From contig CBDCYT010000014.1 in assembly GCA_965224325.1 (NCBI GenBank), positions 1-64,000 on the forward strand: a DNA stretch of 64,000 bases. Reading direction: 5' to 3'. Under the pieces are notes generated by a model. That model saw only the letters and a list, made by a program, of their open reading frames with translations. It had not been told where the DNA came from and did no database searches. A program made the position numbers and the translations under genes. This document shows, one piece after another, positions 36,875 through 44,392 of the stretch. Each line of letters opens with the position of its first letter. The stretch's first letter is position 1. The DNA comes from CBDCMJ01 sp965224325 (GTDB taxonomy: Bacteria > Chloroflexota > Dehalococcoidia > Lucifugimonadales > UBA3495).

Positions 36875-37084
36875 ATGATCGAGCCTTCGTCCGAATTCCT
36901 AAGAGCGCTGAGTCTGGATCCCCAGGCTGTCAGCCGCCTAATGGATCTGGAAGTGGAATGCAATCAGGATATGGCCGATCATCCAATCTTTCGAGAAGTG
37001 GCGGTGTACTACGACGAGCAGACTCTCACTTATAGGCTAACCGTTAGGGGCTTGTTGCAGGCGCTCACCGGAAAAACGTGGTAA
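36875..37084 (+). CDS. Small protein in the ilv-leu operon, unknown
   Basis: 69-residue acidic protein, probably soluble. Preceded by an excellent GGAGGGTGAGGCG site, 26 bp after the ilvC stop and in the operon direction. The central part reads VECNQDMADHPIFREV, and the C-terminal part VAVYYDEQTLTYRLTVRG looks like a beta hairpin. I do not recognise it. Position implies a role linked to branched-chain synthesis, but nothing in the sequence shows one. Confidence 0.65.
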   Translation: MIEPSSEFLRALSLDPQAVSRLMDLEVECNQDMADHPIFREVAVYYDEQTLTYRLTVRGLLQALTGKTW

Positions 37085-37118
37085 TAGCCTTCGGCAAGAA
37101 TATAAGGGGTGAAATTTT

Positions 37119-37226
37119 ATGCAGCAGGAGATGTTGAGTGTAGTTCACCATCGCACGCTGGTCCTGGCCGGGCTGAGTGCGGTGGACTACGTGACCCTGC
37201 ATACCCTTTTTGAGCGCCGCAGTTAG
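37119..37226 (+). CDS. 35-residue ORF between ilvC and leuA
   Basis: Too short for most gene callers. ATG 37119 sits 6-7 nt after AAGGGGTGA, a strong ribosome site, and the stop is 55 bp before leuA. The peptide begins MQQEMLSVVHHRTLVLAGL and holds six Leu and five Val among 35 residues. It could be a leader peptide sensing Leu/Val, a small conserved protein, or chance. No obvious attenuator hairpin plus T tract follows before leuA. Confidence 0.45.
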   Translation: MQQEMLSVVHHRTLVLAGLSAVDYVTLHTLFERRS

Positions 37227-37281
37227 GCGGCACAGGCATTGGCGCCCCAAATAATTAACAGAAAGGGAACAGGGAACAGAG

Positions 37282-38847
37282 ATGGCTAACGAAAGAGTTT
37301 TACTGTTGGACACTACCCTTCGCGACGGCGAGCAGTCGGCAGGCATCGGTATGACCGGCGCGGAAAAGATGGAAATCGCCCGCCAGTTGCAGCGGATGCA
37401 GGTCGACATCATCGAGGCCGGCTTCGCGGCCAGTTCCCCCGGCGACTTCGAGGCGGTGTCCAACATCGCCAAGGAAGTCAAGGGGCCTATCATCGCCTCG
37501 CTGGCCCGCGCCCACCCCAACGACGTGGACCAGGCGTGGCGCGCTGTGGAGCATTCTCAGCGGCCCCGCATCCATGTGTTCCTCTCCTCTTCGGAGATTC
37601 ACCAGATGCACCAGCTCCGGAAGAACCGCGAAGAGGTCATGGAGATGGCCGTCACCATGGTGGAGCGGGCCAAGGGCTACTGCCCTGACGTCGAGTTCTC
37701 GCCCATGGACGCTACCCGCACCAACCCGGAGTACCTGTACCAGATGTTGGCCGAGGTAATCCGGGCCGGAGCCACCACGATCAACATCGCCGATACCGTG
37801 GGCTACGCCATTCCTTCGGCCACCGGTTTCGCCAACCTGCTTCAGAACATCAAGACTAACGTGCCGGGCATCGAAAACGTGGTGCTGAGCGTCCACTGCC
37901 ACAACGACCTGGGGCTGGCGGTAGCCAATAGCCTAACCGCCATCGAGAGCGGAGCGCGGCAGGTGGAAGGCTGCATCAACGGCATCGGTGAACGGGCGGG
38001 GAACGCCTCGCTGGAAGAAATCATCATGGCGTTGGACACCCGCAAAGACCACTTCGGGCTGGACATCGGCATAGACACCACCCAGATTTACCCCTCCAGC
38101 CGCATGGTCAGCCGCATCACCGGGATGGCGGTGCAGTCCAACAAGGCGGTAGTGGGCGAAAACGCCTTCCGCCACGCCTCGGGCATCCATCAGGATGGCG
38201 TGATCAAGGACCGGTCCACCTACGAGGTGATGCAGCCGGAGCGGGTGGGCGTTCCCGGCAACAGCTTGGTCTTGGGCAAGCTCAGCGGCCGGGCCGGCCT
38301 ACAGGCCCGTTTGGAAGCCCTGGGCTTCCAACTCTCCCGAGAAGATGTTTCCCGCGTGTTCGAGGCGTTCAAGGAGTTGGCGGACAAGAAGCGCGAGGTC
38401 ACCGACCGGGACCTGGAAATCCTGATGGACGAGGAGCAGCGGGAGGCCGGTGAGCCGATCAGCTACTCCCTGGACCAGGTGCAGTTCAGCGGCGGCGACC
38501 GGGACATCGCTACTGCCACAGTGCGGCTAACCGACCCCGACGGGACCGCCGTCACCGACGCCGCCACCGGCAATGGCCCGGTGAACGCCGTCTGCAACGC
38601 CATCGACCGCGCCATAGGCACTTCCACAAAGTTGGTGGACTTCAATGTCCAGGCTGTCAGCGAGGGCATCGACTCCATGGGCACGGTGACCATCCGCGTC
38701 GAGAAAGACGGCAAGACCTACACCGGCCGGGGCGCGGACACCGACATCGTGGTGGCCAGCGCCAAGGCTTACCTGAGCGCGGTCAACAGAATGCTGGCGG
38801 CTGACGAGTCGGCCTCCCTGCCAGCGGTGGGCACCACGCCCGACTAG
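37282..38847 (+). CDS. leuA: 2-isopropylmalate synthase
   Basis: First committed step of leucine synthesis: acetyl-CoA plus 2-oxoisovalerate. 521 residues in the usual order: HMGL-like TIM barrel with DTTLRDGEQS (10-19), HCHNDLGLAVANS and GERAGNASLEE, then the LeuA regulatory dimer (about 390-505) ending in TDIVVASAKAYLSAVNRM. The intact regulatory domain suggests leucine feedback. Citramalate or homocitrate synthase is less likely given its place after ilvC. leuBCD are not in the window. Codon usage is strongly GC-ending like ilvC. Confidence 0.93.
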   Translation: MANERVLLLDTTLRDGEQSAGIGMTGAEKMEIARQLQRMQVDIIEAGFAASSPGDFEAVSNIAKEVKGPIIASLARAHPNDVDQAWRAVEHSQRPRIHVFLSSSEIHQMHQLRKNREEVMEMAVTMVERAKGYCPDVEFSPMDATRTNPEYLYQMLAEVIRAGATTINIADTVGYAIPSATGFANLLQNIKTNVPGIENVVLSVHCHNDLGLAVANSLTAIESGARQVEGCINGIGERAGNASLEEIIMALDTRKDHFGLDIGIDTTQIYPSSRMVSRITGMAVQSNKAVVGENAFRHASGIHQDGVIKDRSTYEVMQPERVGVPGNSLVLGKLSGRAGLQARLEALGFQLSREDVSRVFEAFKELADKKREVTDRDLEILMDEEQREAGEPISYSLDQVQFSGGDRDIATATVRLTDPDGTAVTDAATGNGPVNAVCNAIDRAIGTSTKLVDFNVQAVSEGIDSMGTVTIRVEKDGKTYTGRGADTDIVVASAKAYLSAVNRMLAADESASLPAVGTTPD

Positions 38848-38865
38848 CCGAAGTAAGCAAAGCAA

Positions 38866-38919
38866 GAGACGGCGCTGCATCCCGGGATATCTCAGCCAAG
38901 CGCCTGGTCGCGCCGTCTC
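38866..38919 (+). terminator. Long-loop inverted repeat after leuA
   Basis: GAGACGGCGC (38866-38875) pairs with GCGCCGTCTC (38910-38919), a perfect 10-bp stem with a 34-nt loop that can fold internally. There is no T tract, so intrinsic termination is possible but not certain. It lies about 20 bp after the leuA stop. Confidence 0.45.
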
Positions 38920-38981
38920 GAACCGTCCGGCATTGAGGCTCGCCAGCCAAACCGTTACCGAGCAGATTGGGGGTGGCTCCG

Positions 38982-39398
38982 TTGAACATTTCACTAAGCG
39001 CTACTATCAACGCTCCCGCGGACTCTATCTGGAAGGACATCAGCGACTTTCAAGGCGTCGGCAAATATCTGGCCATAGTCACCGGCAGCCAGATGGAAGG
39101 TTCGGGTGTCGGTGCAATCCGGACGTTGACCCTGGACAACGGGGCCACCGTCGTGGAGAGGCTGGAAAGCTTGGACGAACAATCAAAGAGCCTAAGTTAC
39201 TCCTTCGTCGATTCGCCCATGCAGGTGAGCGGTTACGTCGCCACTATGCAAATAGAGGACAGTGGCGAGAACCAATGCGAGATAACCTGGTCCTCGGTCT
39301 TTGAGCTAACGGGAATGAGCGAAGCCGAAGCACGGGAGCTCTTCGAGGGCGCCTACAACATGGGATTTGAGGGCCTCAAGAAACTGCATGGGGCTTAA
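38982..39398 (+). CDS. SRPBCC family protein
   Basis: About 138 residues with the START/Bet v1-like ligand-binding fold. The N-terminal LSATINAPADSIWKDISDFQGVGKY pattern is typical of polyketide-cyclase/dehydratase-type SRPBCC proteins. A series of amphipathic strands and a long C-terminal helix (AREL FEGAYNMGFEGLKKL) complete the cavity. Ligand unknown. TTG 38982 follows GGTGG at good spacing; TTG 38967 or GTG 38973 are alternatives. It is separated from leuA by an inverted repeat, so probably an independent gene. Confidence 0.8.
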   Translation: MNISLSATINAPADSIWKDISDFQGVGKYLAIVTGSQMEGSGVGAIRTLTLDNGATVVERLESLDEQSKSLSYSFVDSPMQVSGYVATMQIEDSGENQCEITWSSVFELTGMSEAEARELFEGAYNMGFEGLKKLHGA

Positions 39399-39501
39399 GT
39401 CCGAAAGTCCGTTGCTGGGATAAGGCTTGCCTGCCGGTCCCGTTTTGCCGTCTAGACTAGGAGACCCATTTGCGGGTAAGACGGCGCCCGGCCGGTCTTT
39501 C

Positions 39502-40497
39502 TCACAGCAACTTCAGCTGAAATCCACGGCCGTCGGGCTGGTGGGCTCCGTCAAGGTGGAGGGCCGGGTAGCCCAGCTTCCGCAGGTGAGCGGCCAGCTC
39601 TGGAAATCCGTTTACAGTGTAAACCTGCTTGGGCTGGACTTGGGCCACGTACTGCACCAATTCGTCGAAGCCGGGATGGTCGCTATAGGCAAGGCTGGCA
39701 TCCCTCTTCCTGCCCCAGGGTACTCCTCCGTCAATGGCCCACCCCGTTAGCTCCATAAACCGCAGGCCTCGCACACCGTTCAGGTTATCTCTGGTTCGCT
39801 TGCCGGACGGCGGGCAGATCAGGACTTGACCCTCCGGCCAGCGGCCGTCATATAACCGGACTTGGCCGGGAAAGGTTACGCCCGCCTCTTCATAGACCCG
39901 GGCCACGCCGTAAACGCTCTCCTCCAGAGCCACCTGGAATCCCTCGCCTAATAGCAGGTGCAACAACTCCTGGGCCTTGCCCAGACGCCATCCCAGGAGC
40001 ACCGGCTTCTCTCCTTTGGAAATCCAGGAACGCAGCACCTGATAGGCGTTGTTCAACACCTGCTCTTGAGGGGGAAAATTATACTGGGGCCTGCCGTATG
40101 TGGCTTCCAAGAGCAGAACGTCACACTGTACCGCCTCCAGGGGTTCGTTGACGGGGCTGGAGCGAATCTTAATGTCGCCGGTATAAAGCAACCTTGCGCC
40201 GGTCGCCTTGGACTGGACCAAGGTCTGAGCGGACCCGAGGCAGTGGCCGGCAGGGTACAGGGTAAGGGTGTACCTGTCGGCGTTGAATGGTTCTCCATAC
40301 TCTAGAAAGATGGGCTCTGATTTCTTCAGGTACTCTGAAAGCAATAACCCCGTATTCCGGGTTAATATTGGCCGGGCATGGCGGGCAATGTGGTCCGTGT
40401 GGGCGTGGGAAATCAGGCCTAAGTCTCGACGAAGTAGCGAGTCCAACCACAAATCCAACTCACGAAGGTAAATCCCGCGCTTGAACTCTACTTCCAA
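39502..40497 (-). CDS. MBL-fold exonuclease-like protein
   Basis: 331-residue metallo-beta-lactamase protein. SHAHTDHI (about 30-37) is the HxHxDH zinc site, with further ligands in PAGHCLGSAQ and YTGDIKIR. LLLEATYGRP is characteristic of the RNA-processing exonuclease / DNA-ligase-associated nuclease (Cft2, SNM1-like) branch. The second half resembles a reduced beta-CASP cap (VLLGWRLGKAQEL). Nuclease activity is inferred from family. The start is TTG 40497 following AGGGGAAGG. It stands alone. Confidence 0.8.
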   Translation of the reverse strand: MEVEFKRGIYLRELDLWLDSLLRRDLGLISHAHTDHIARHARPILTRNTGLLLSEYLKKSEPIFLEYGEPFNADRYTLTLYPAGHCLGSAQTLVQSKATGARLLYTGDIKIRSSPVNEPLEAVQCDVLLLEATYGRPQYNFPPQEQVLNNAYQVLRSWISKGEKPVLLGWRLGKAQELLHLLLGEGFQVALEESVYGVARVYEEAGVTFPGQVRLYDGRWPEGQVLICPPSGKRTRDNLNGVRGLRFMELTGWAIDGGVPWGRKRDASLAYSDHPGFDELVQYVAQVQPKQVYTVNGFPELAAHLRKLGYPALHLDGAHQPDGRGFQLKLL

Positions 40498-40696
40498 CCT
40501 TCCCCTGCCCCCGGATGTTTTCCGCCCTTGGTTTGACTTATCCAGTGTACGGGCTTCTCACAGGCGGCTCCCGGCCCGCGAGAGCGAAGCGAAGTCCGTT
40601 AACTCGAGTACGAAGCCTACGGCCAAAATCGGGCCTGTCGTCGCCTCATGTCGTCGCCTCCTATCGTCGCCTATGAACGCCGAAAGCCCCGACGGA

Positions 40697-40869
40697 CGAG
40701 TTTGTCTCATAAAGCTGAGTCGTCCAGCATCCTACCTTTCTGGATTCCCGCTTTCGCGGGAATGACGGGTTATTGAGCCGCATTCAATACTGGTTTAGGC
40801 GGGTAATAATAGCAACCCGTCAGGTTGCGTCTGCCCAAAATCGTGAGTGGAGATTTCTGGGACAGGCTC
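40697..40869 (+). repeat. Family B MITE-like element, copy 2
   Basis: 173 bp from CGAGTTTGTCTCAT to TGGGACAGGCTC with one REP hairpin (GATTCCCGCTTTCGCGGGAATG), GGTTATTGAGCCGCATTC and AAATCGTGAGTGGAG. It is about 63 bp shorter than copies 1 and 3, which carry a second REP. The surrounding 40498-41388 has no gene. GTCGTCGCCTC-like triplet repeats occur at 40635-40670. Confidence 0.8.
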
Positions 40870-41226
40870 GGACAGCAGGTTTGCTTTGGGTTGAGGTCCG
40901 CCGCCTGCCCAAGGCGAGTCCCGGCAGGTGGCACAGCGGTCCACCCCTCGGATCGGCAGCCCGGCAACGCCGCTGGCTAAGTCATTTCGCCAGAGTATAT
41001 CACGGGTCCGCTTCGCCGTAGGACCGGCAAAGGCCCGTGCGGCGGCGAACGAGCAGCCCTGGATGGAATGAGCGTGGAATGAGCATCTAAGATAGTTAAT
41101 CCTATGCGCCCCTTCGGGTTCCAAACCCCTTGCCAGGCAGGGCAGTAGGGTTCGAAATTATGCCTTCGTCACTCCAATCAAAGGTTCGTTACTTCGGAGC
41201 AAGCCTGAGTCTAGAGACCGCCACGC

Positions 41227-41265
41227 GGCTGTTGTTACCGGCTGTTGTTACGGGCTGTTGTTACC
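41227..41265 (+). repeat. Three 13-bp tandem repeats
   Basis: GGCTGTTGTTACC repeats three times head to tail (middle copy ends in G) in the non-coding region upstream of the peroxiredoxin gene. Confidence 0.9.
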
Positions 41266-41388
41266 ATGGAGGCGGGCGACTCGGGCGCTGGATTATCGTT
41301 CTCGCGGTAACCACCGGATGCGCGGCAATCCAAATGCCGTTGCCTAGTCCTACGAAGTTAACCTGTCGTAAGGCGGCCCCGGCTGCGG

Positions 41389-41394
41389 TATAAT
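41389..41394 (+). promoter_or_regulatory. Candidate -10 box of the peroxiredoxin gene
   Basis: A perfect TATAAT lies 95 bp upstream of the start codon. The region 17 bp upstream holds no good TTGACA match (CTGTCG is the nearest), so activator help or a weak promoter is possible. Confidence 0.35.
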
Positions 41395-41488
41395 CCCACA
41401 AGTGTGGTCAATGATCTTGACCAGAAATCAAGGCGGCAATCAAGACTGTACGGTGGCGCCCAGGCGCCTTCATATTTCAGGAGGATAC

Positions 41489-41953
41489 ATGCCCGCAGAA
41501 ATTGGCGACACGGCCCCTGATTTCACCCTCCCTTCGGTGGACCACGGTGATGTCACGCTCAGTTCTTTCCAAGGCCAAAAGGCCGTGGTTCTCTCGTTCC
41601 ACGTTTTCGACTTCACGTCCGGTTGAACAACCCAAGCCATGGCGTTCCGGCAGACGAGCAGCCGGTTCGACGAGAAGAATGCCCAGGTACTGGGCATCAG
41701 TTGCGATTCGGTCCATTCTCACCGGGCTTGGTCTACCTCAATGGGTGGACTCAACTATCCGGAGCTCTCCGACTTCCATCCCAAAGGCAAAGCCACGCAT
41801 GCCTACGGCCTCTGGAACGAGGAGCGTGGGGCGGGTACCAGGGCGGTCATAGTAGTGGACAAGGAAGGGGTGGTGCGCCACCGGCAAACTTACACTCCGG
41901 GGGTGCTTCCCGACACTGAGGAGATACTGAAGGTGGTGGATGGGTTGTCCTAG
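41489..41953 (+). CDS. Selenocysteine-containing AhpE-like peroxiredoxin (in-frame TGA = Sec46)
   Basis: Thiol/selenol peroxidase reducing H2O2 and organic hydroperoxides. Read through TGA 41624-41626, one frame gives 154 residues, the length of AhpE-type peroxiredoxins. It starts MPAEIGDTAPDFTLPSVD, continues VVLSFHVFDFTSG-U-TTQAMAFR, and ends in a normal Trx-fold second half (GISCDSVHSHRAW, YGLWNEERG, VVDKEGVVRH). The TGA is codon 46, exactly where the family has the peroxidatic Cys (FTxxC), and no other stop or frameshift occurs. Cys72 could be a resolving residue. AGGAGG lies just before ATG 41489. A candidate bacterial SECIS follows the TGA. A pseudogene is the alternative, but it would require a single nonsense change at precisely this codon. 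No selA/B/C/D gene is in the window. Confidence 0.85.
41643..41669 (+). other. Candidate bacterial SECIS hairpin
   Basis: In the mRNA CCGGC (41647-41651) pairs with GCCGG (41661-41665) around the loop AGACGAGCA, extended below a U/U internal loop by CG/CG. The loop begins 26 nt after the UGA and has G as its second base. That fits general bSECIS rules: a short stem-loop in the downstream coding region, with a G among the first two loop bases, about 16-37 nt from the UGA. Confidence 0.7.
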
Positions 41954-41960
41954 CACGTAA

Positions 41961-41988
41961 AAAGGGCCGGTCAAACCGGCCCTTTGTC
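41961..41988 (+). terminator. Terminator of the selenoprotein gene
   Basis: AAAGGGCCGGT (41961-41971) pairs perfectly with ACCGGCCCTTT (41975-41985) around a 3-nt loop, 8 bp after the stop codon. The T run is short, but the A-tract symmetry would let it act in both directions. Confidence 0.8.
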
Positions 41989-42054
41989 CACTGTCCCTTT
42001 TGCTTTTTTACCCGCTGTCTGGGCCTAAGCCAACTGGCCCCTCCGCTTCTTCCC

Positions 42055-42210
42055 GCTGACTCACTCGCTCGATGATATCGCGCTCGGTGAGTTCTTGGGA
42101 CTTTTACCCATCCACTCGCTTGATGATATAGCGCACGATGGGCTATTGGGATTTATTACCCATCCACTCGTTCGATAGTATAGTGCAAGGTGCCCTTGGG
42201 AACGTTGATG
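42055..42210 (-). repeat. Triplicated 3' end of the greA-like gene
   Basis: Three ~50-bp units share the pattern ACCCATCCACTCGYTYGAT. The innermost encodes the real C-terminus (HYTIERVDG, stop). Outward on the minus strand a second unit still reads PIVRYIIKRVDG plus stop, and a third reads RDIIERV in a further diverged form. The extra copies lie downstream of the stop and are not translated with the gene. Confidence 0.85.
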
Positions 42211-42974
42211 GTCACTTCATCGCCGACGACCCGGTTCATCAGGGCCTGCCCTACGGGGGATGTAGTTGATATTTTGCCGGATGCGGCGTCAGCCTCTCTA
42301 ACATCCACCAGTGTATATGCTAACTTTTTGCCGGAGCCCGCGTCCTTCAGAGTCACCTTGGTCCCAACCGTTGAACTCTGACGAGGCTTCGCAGGCCTCC
42401 CATCGATGATCTGGGTGTTGGTCAAACCGGCTTCCAACTCCCTGATCCTCAATTCTATGATGCCCTGCTGCTCTTTGGCCGCATCCAACGGCGCATTCTC
42501 CCGGAAGTCCTTGTCCTCCATGGCCCGTCGAATGTCCTCAATCACACTGGCCCTTTCCACCTTCTTGTCCGCCAGCTGCTGCATCAGCCGGTCATACCCT
42601 TCCTGGCTCAATTGGGTGGCTTCAGGTGTGTGGCTGACGAAACCGGAGCCCTTTTTCCCGTTATAGCGGCGGGCCCGAGGTAGCCGCAGATGAGCAGCTA
42701 GACCACTCTCGATCCATCCCTCGTCCTTCCAGTAGCCAAGAAACGCTTTGACATGGGTCAACCGTTGAACGGCCTCAGTTCCTCCCAGACCGATGTGGTG
42801 CGCATAATCCGCCACCTCTGATGGGGAGACTTCCAGTACAGTCCTCTCCCGCCCGCACCAAGCGACGAACCGCCCCAATTCCGCATGGTCCGCCGGCCCT
42901 CCCTTGCTGTTTTTCTTCGCGGCCATGAACTTTGTCAGCGCTTCCGAAAGAGAGGGAATGGCGTTTAGTTCCAA
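42156..42974 (-). CDS. greA: GreA-like transcript cleavage factor with SAM-like N-terminal fusion
   Basis: 272 residues, about 110 longer than GreA. Residues about 1-110 follow the core-binding (SAM-like) domain of tyrosine recombinases (ALTKFMAAKKN..., RLTHVKAFLGYWKDEGWIE, then a LRLPRA end). From about 118 the GreA coiled coil begins (LSQEGYDRLMQQLADKK), with tip acidic residues retained in DKDFRENAPLDAAKEQ. It then continues into the FKBP-like C-terminal domain (TVGTKVTLKD..., SPVGQALMNRVVGDEVTINVP). The protein should rescue backtracked RNA polymerase; the added domain may add DNA binding. No recombinase catalytic domain is present. It is a lone gene with a triplicated 3' end. Confidence 0.85.
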   Translation of the reverse strand: MELNAIPSLSEALTKFMAAKKNSKGGPADHAELGRFVAWCGRERTVLEVSPSEVADYAHHIGLGGTEAVQRLTHVKAFLGYWKDEGWIESGLAAHLRLPRARRYNGKKGSGFVSHTPEATQLSQEGYDRLMQQLADKKVERASVIEDIRRAMEDKDFRENAPLDAAKEQQGIIELRIRELEAGLTNTQIIDGRPAKPRQSSTVGTKVTLKDAGSGKKLAYTLVDVREADAASGKISTTSPVGQALMNRVVGDEVTINVPKGTLHYTIERVDG

Positions 42975-43182
42975 AATCCAATGCCTCCTCAGGCGAACCT
43001 GTTCCCTTGCCGGTGAGCGGCGGTTACGTGTTCGGGGCTAGCTGCGATGAGTGATTTAGCCCTCAATCAGACCTCTCGGCTCAGATTGAGGCTTTATATT
43101 CCCCTCTTGCAGCCCCCATTACACACTTAACCCGGCAATCATAGCAGTTTCAGACTTTGATGGCAACGTAAGCCCCTGTGGG

Positions 43183-43316
43183 GTGACTGTTCAGACCCGG
43201 GGACTCCGAGTGTCTGAGGGCCGGCAATTAGAGGCTCAATCTCAGCCATTGACGCTCAGGGCGGCGGTTGTGAAACGGCTTTCGGCGCGTCGAACTGACC
43301 AACTCTGAACAGTTAC
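43183..43316 (+). repeat. Family A MITE-like element, copy 3 (best ends)
   Basis: 134 bp from GTGACTGTTCAGA to TCTGAACAGTTAC, a 13-bp terminal inverted repeat with one mismatch. It contains the shared core GTCTGAGGGCCGGCAATTAG and ACGCTCAGGGCGGCGG. Non-coding. It lies in the gene-free 42975-44392 interval, which otherwise holds a 14-bp array, a family B copy and no credible CDS. Confidence 0.85.
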
Positions 43317-43606
43317 CCTAGAACGTACGCACTACGCCTTGGCGGGTGCGCCTCCCGGCTTAGAAGATCGAGGCTCTGACAGAGTTGGGAGCGCTGTCCT
43401 CGGAAGCGAATCTCCATTACGACCTGATAAGATGTAGGCGAATTCCAGGTCGGCACTACCTTGAGAGCTATAGCCTTCGACTGGGATCAGACAGTATGGG
43501 ATAGGTGGGGTATCCACTAGCGTCTTGTGGGCCGCATCGCCGGCGCCGGGACTAGCCCAGATCCCACCGCGATTCTATTACCTGGGAGTTTTCCAGGCCC
43601 TTCTTT

Positions 43607-43648
43607 TAACACTTGGCTTGTAACACTTGGCTTGTAACACTTGGCTTG
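43607..43648 (+). repeat. Three 14-bp tandem repeats
   Basis: TAACACTTGGCTTG occurs three times head to tail in non-coding sequence between the family A and family B elements. Confidence 0.9.
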
Positions 43649-43907
43649 GCAACGATCGGCCTGGGATTTTGCCGGGAATAATGGCTCGGCCCTGAGCGCT
43701 CACTTGGGTTTCTACTGTGAGAGTGGGCCTGAACTGCCAGGCCTGTATCCCGGGACGGCCGGGACGCCGAGCGTTCTCAAGAAGGGCGTATTTCTCTTGG
43801 CCGTGTTCTCCGGCAAGCTGGGAGTCTTTGGAACAGCGGAGTTGGGCCAAACCGGCGGTGGACCCCTTATTGACCATGTCTCCTTTCGCGTCAATAGCCG
43901 TCCCTGC

Positions 43908-44142
43908 ATACCCCTCTCAAAAGTCTCCACTCACGATTTCGGGCGGACGCAACCTGACGGGTGACTATTATTAACCCCCTAAACCAGTATTGAATGCGGC
44001 TCAATAACCCGTCATTCCCGCGAAGCTTGTCCCCGACTCCCATCGGGGAGCGAGAATCCAGACTCAATAACCCGTCATTCCCGCGAAAGCGGGAATCCAG
44101 AAAAATAGGATGCTGGGGGACTCAGCTTTATGGGACAAGCTC
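43908..44142 (-). repeat. Family B MITE-like element, copy 3 (inverted)
   Basis: About 235 bp. On the minus strand it begins GAGCTTGTCCCATAAAGC, holds two REP hairpins and the GGTTATTGAGCCGCATTC block, and ends AAATCGTGAGTGGAGACTTTTGAGAGG. The double-REP form matches copy 1 at 9709-9944. Confidence 0.8.
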
Positions 44143-44392
44143 ATAAACGGCCCCCGTGAACTACGGAAGGTGGTCAATGCCCCGGGAGCGCCCGCCGGTG
44201 AGAAGGTCTACATAAGGGACACCCTGCAAGGCATCGACCGCCCTCTCCCAGCGGGGGCCGCAGCGGTGGTGACCTATGGGGTTCCATCGATCGAGACAAC
44301 CCGCTGGGTCGGAGTCCCTGCCACCGGTGGCAATGGGTCGAGGCCACCGCCGCGAATTTGAGTAAGAAATCAATACAAGATCGCGAGAAGAG

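Noticed and set aside
41100..41160. tRNA-like GGGTTCGAAAT sequence
   Set aside because: No matching acceptor stem or anticodon arm could be drawn around it.
41402..41626. Treating the peroxiredoxin as a 45-residue truncated gene plus a separate 104-residue gene starting at ATG 41639
   Set aside because: Both halves are in one frame, the second start has no ribosome site, and the stop is TGA at the catalytic position with a SECIS-like hairpin downstream.
43001..44100. Possible CRISPR array, given several direct repeats in a gene-free stretch
   Set aside because: Repeats are head-to-tail 14-bp units or dispersed elements without regular 30-40 bp spacers, and no cas genes are present.
44110..44361. 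83-codon plus-strand frame with a protein-like middle (GEKVYIRDTLQGIDRPLP)
   Set aside because: It begins inside a family B repeat and has no family I can name. It could be a gene remnant, but I cannot support a CDS.
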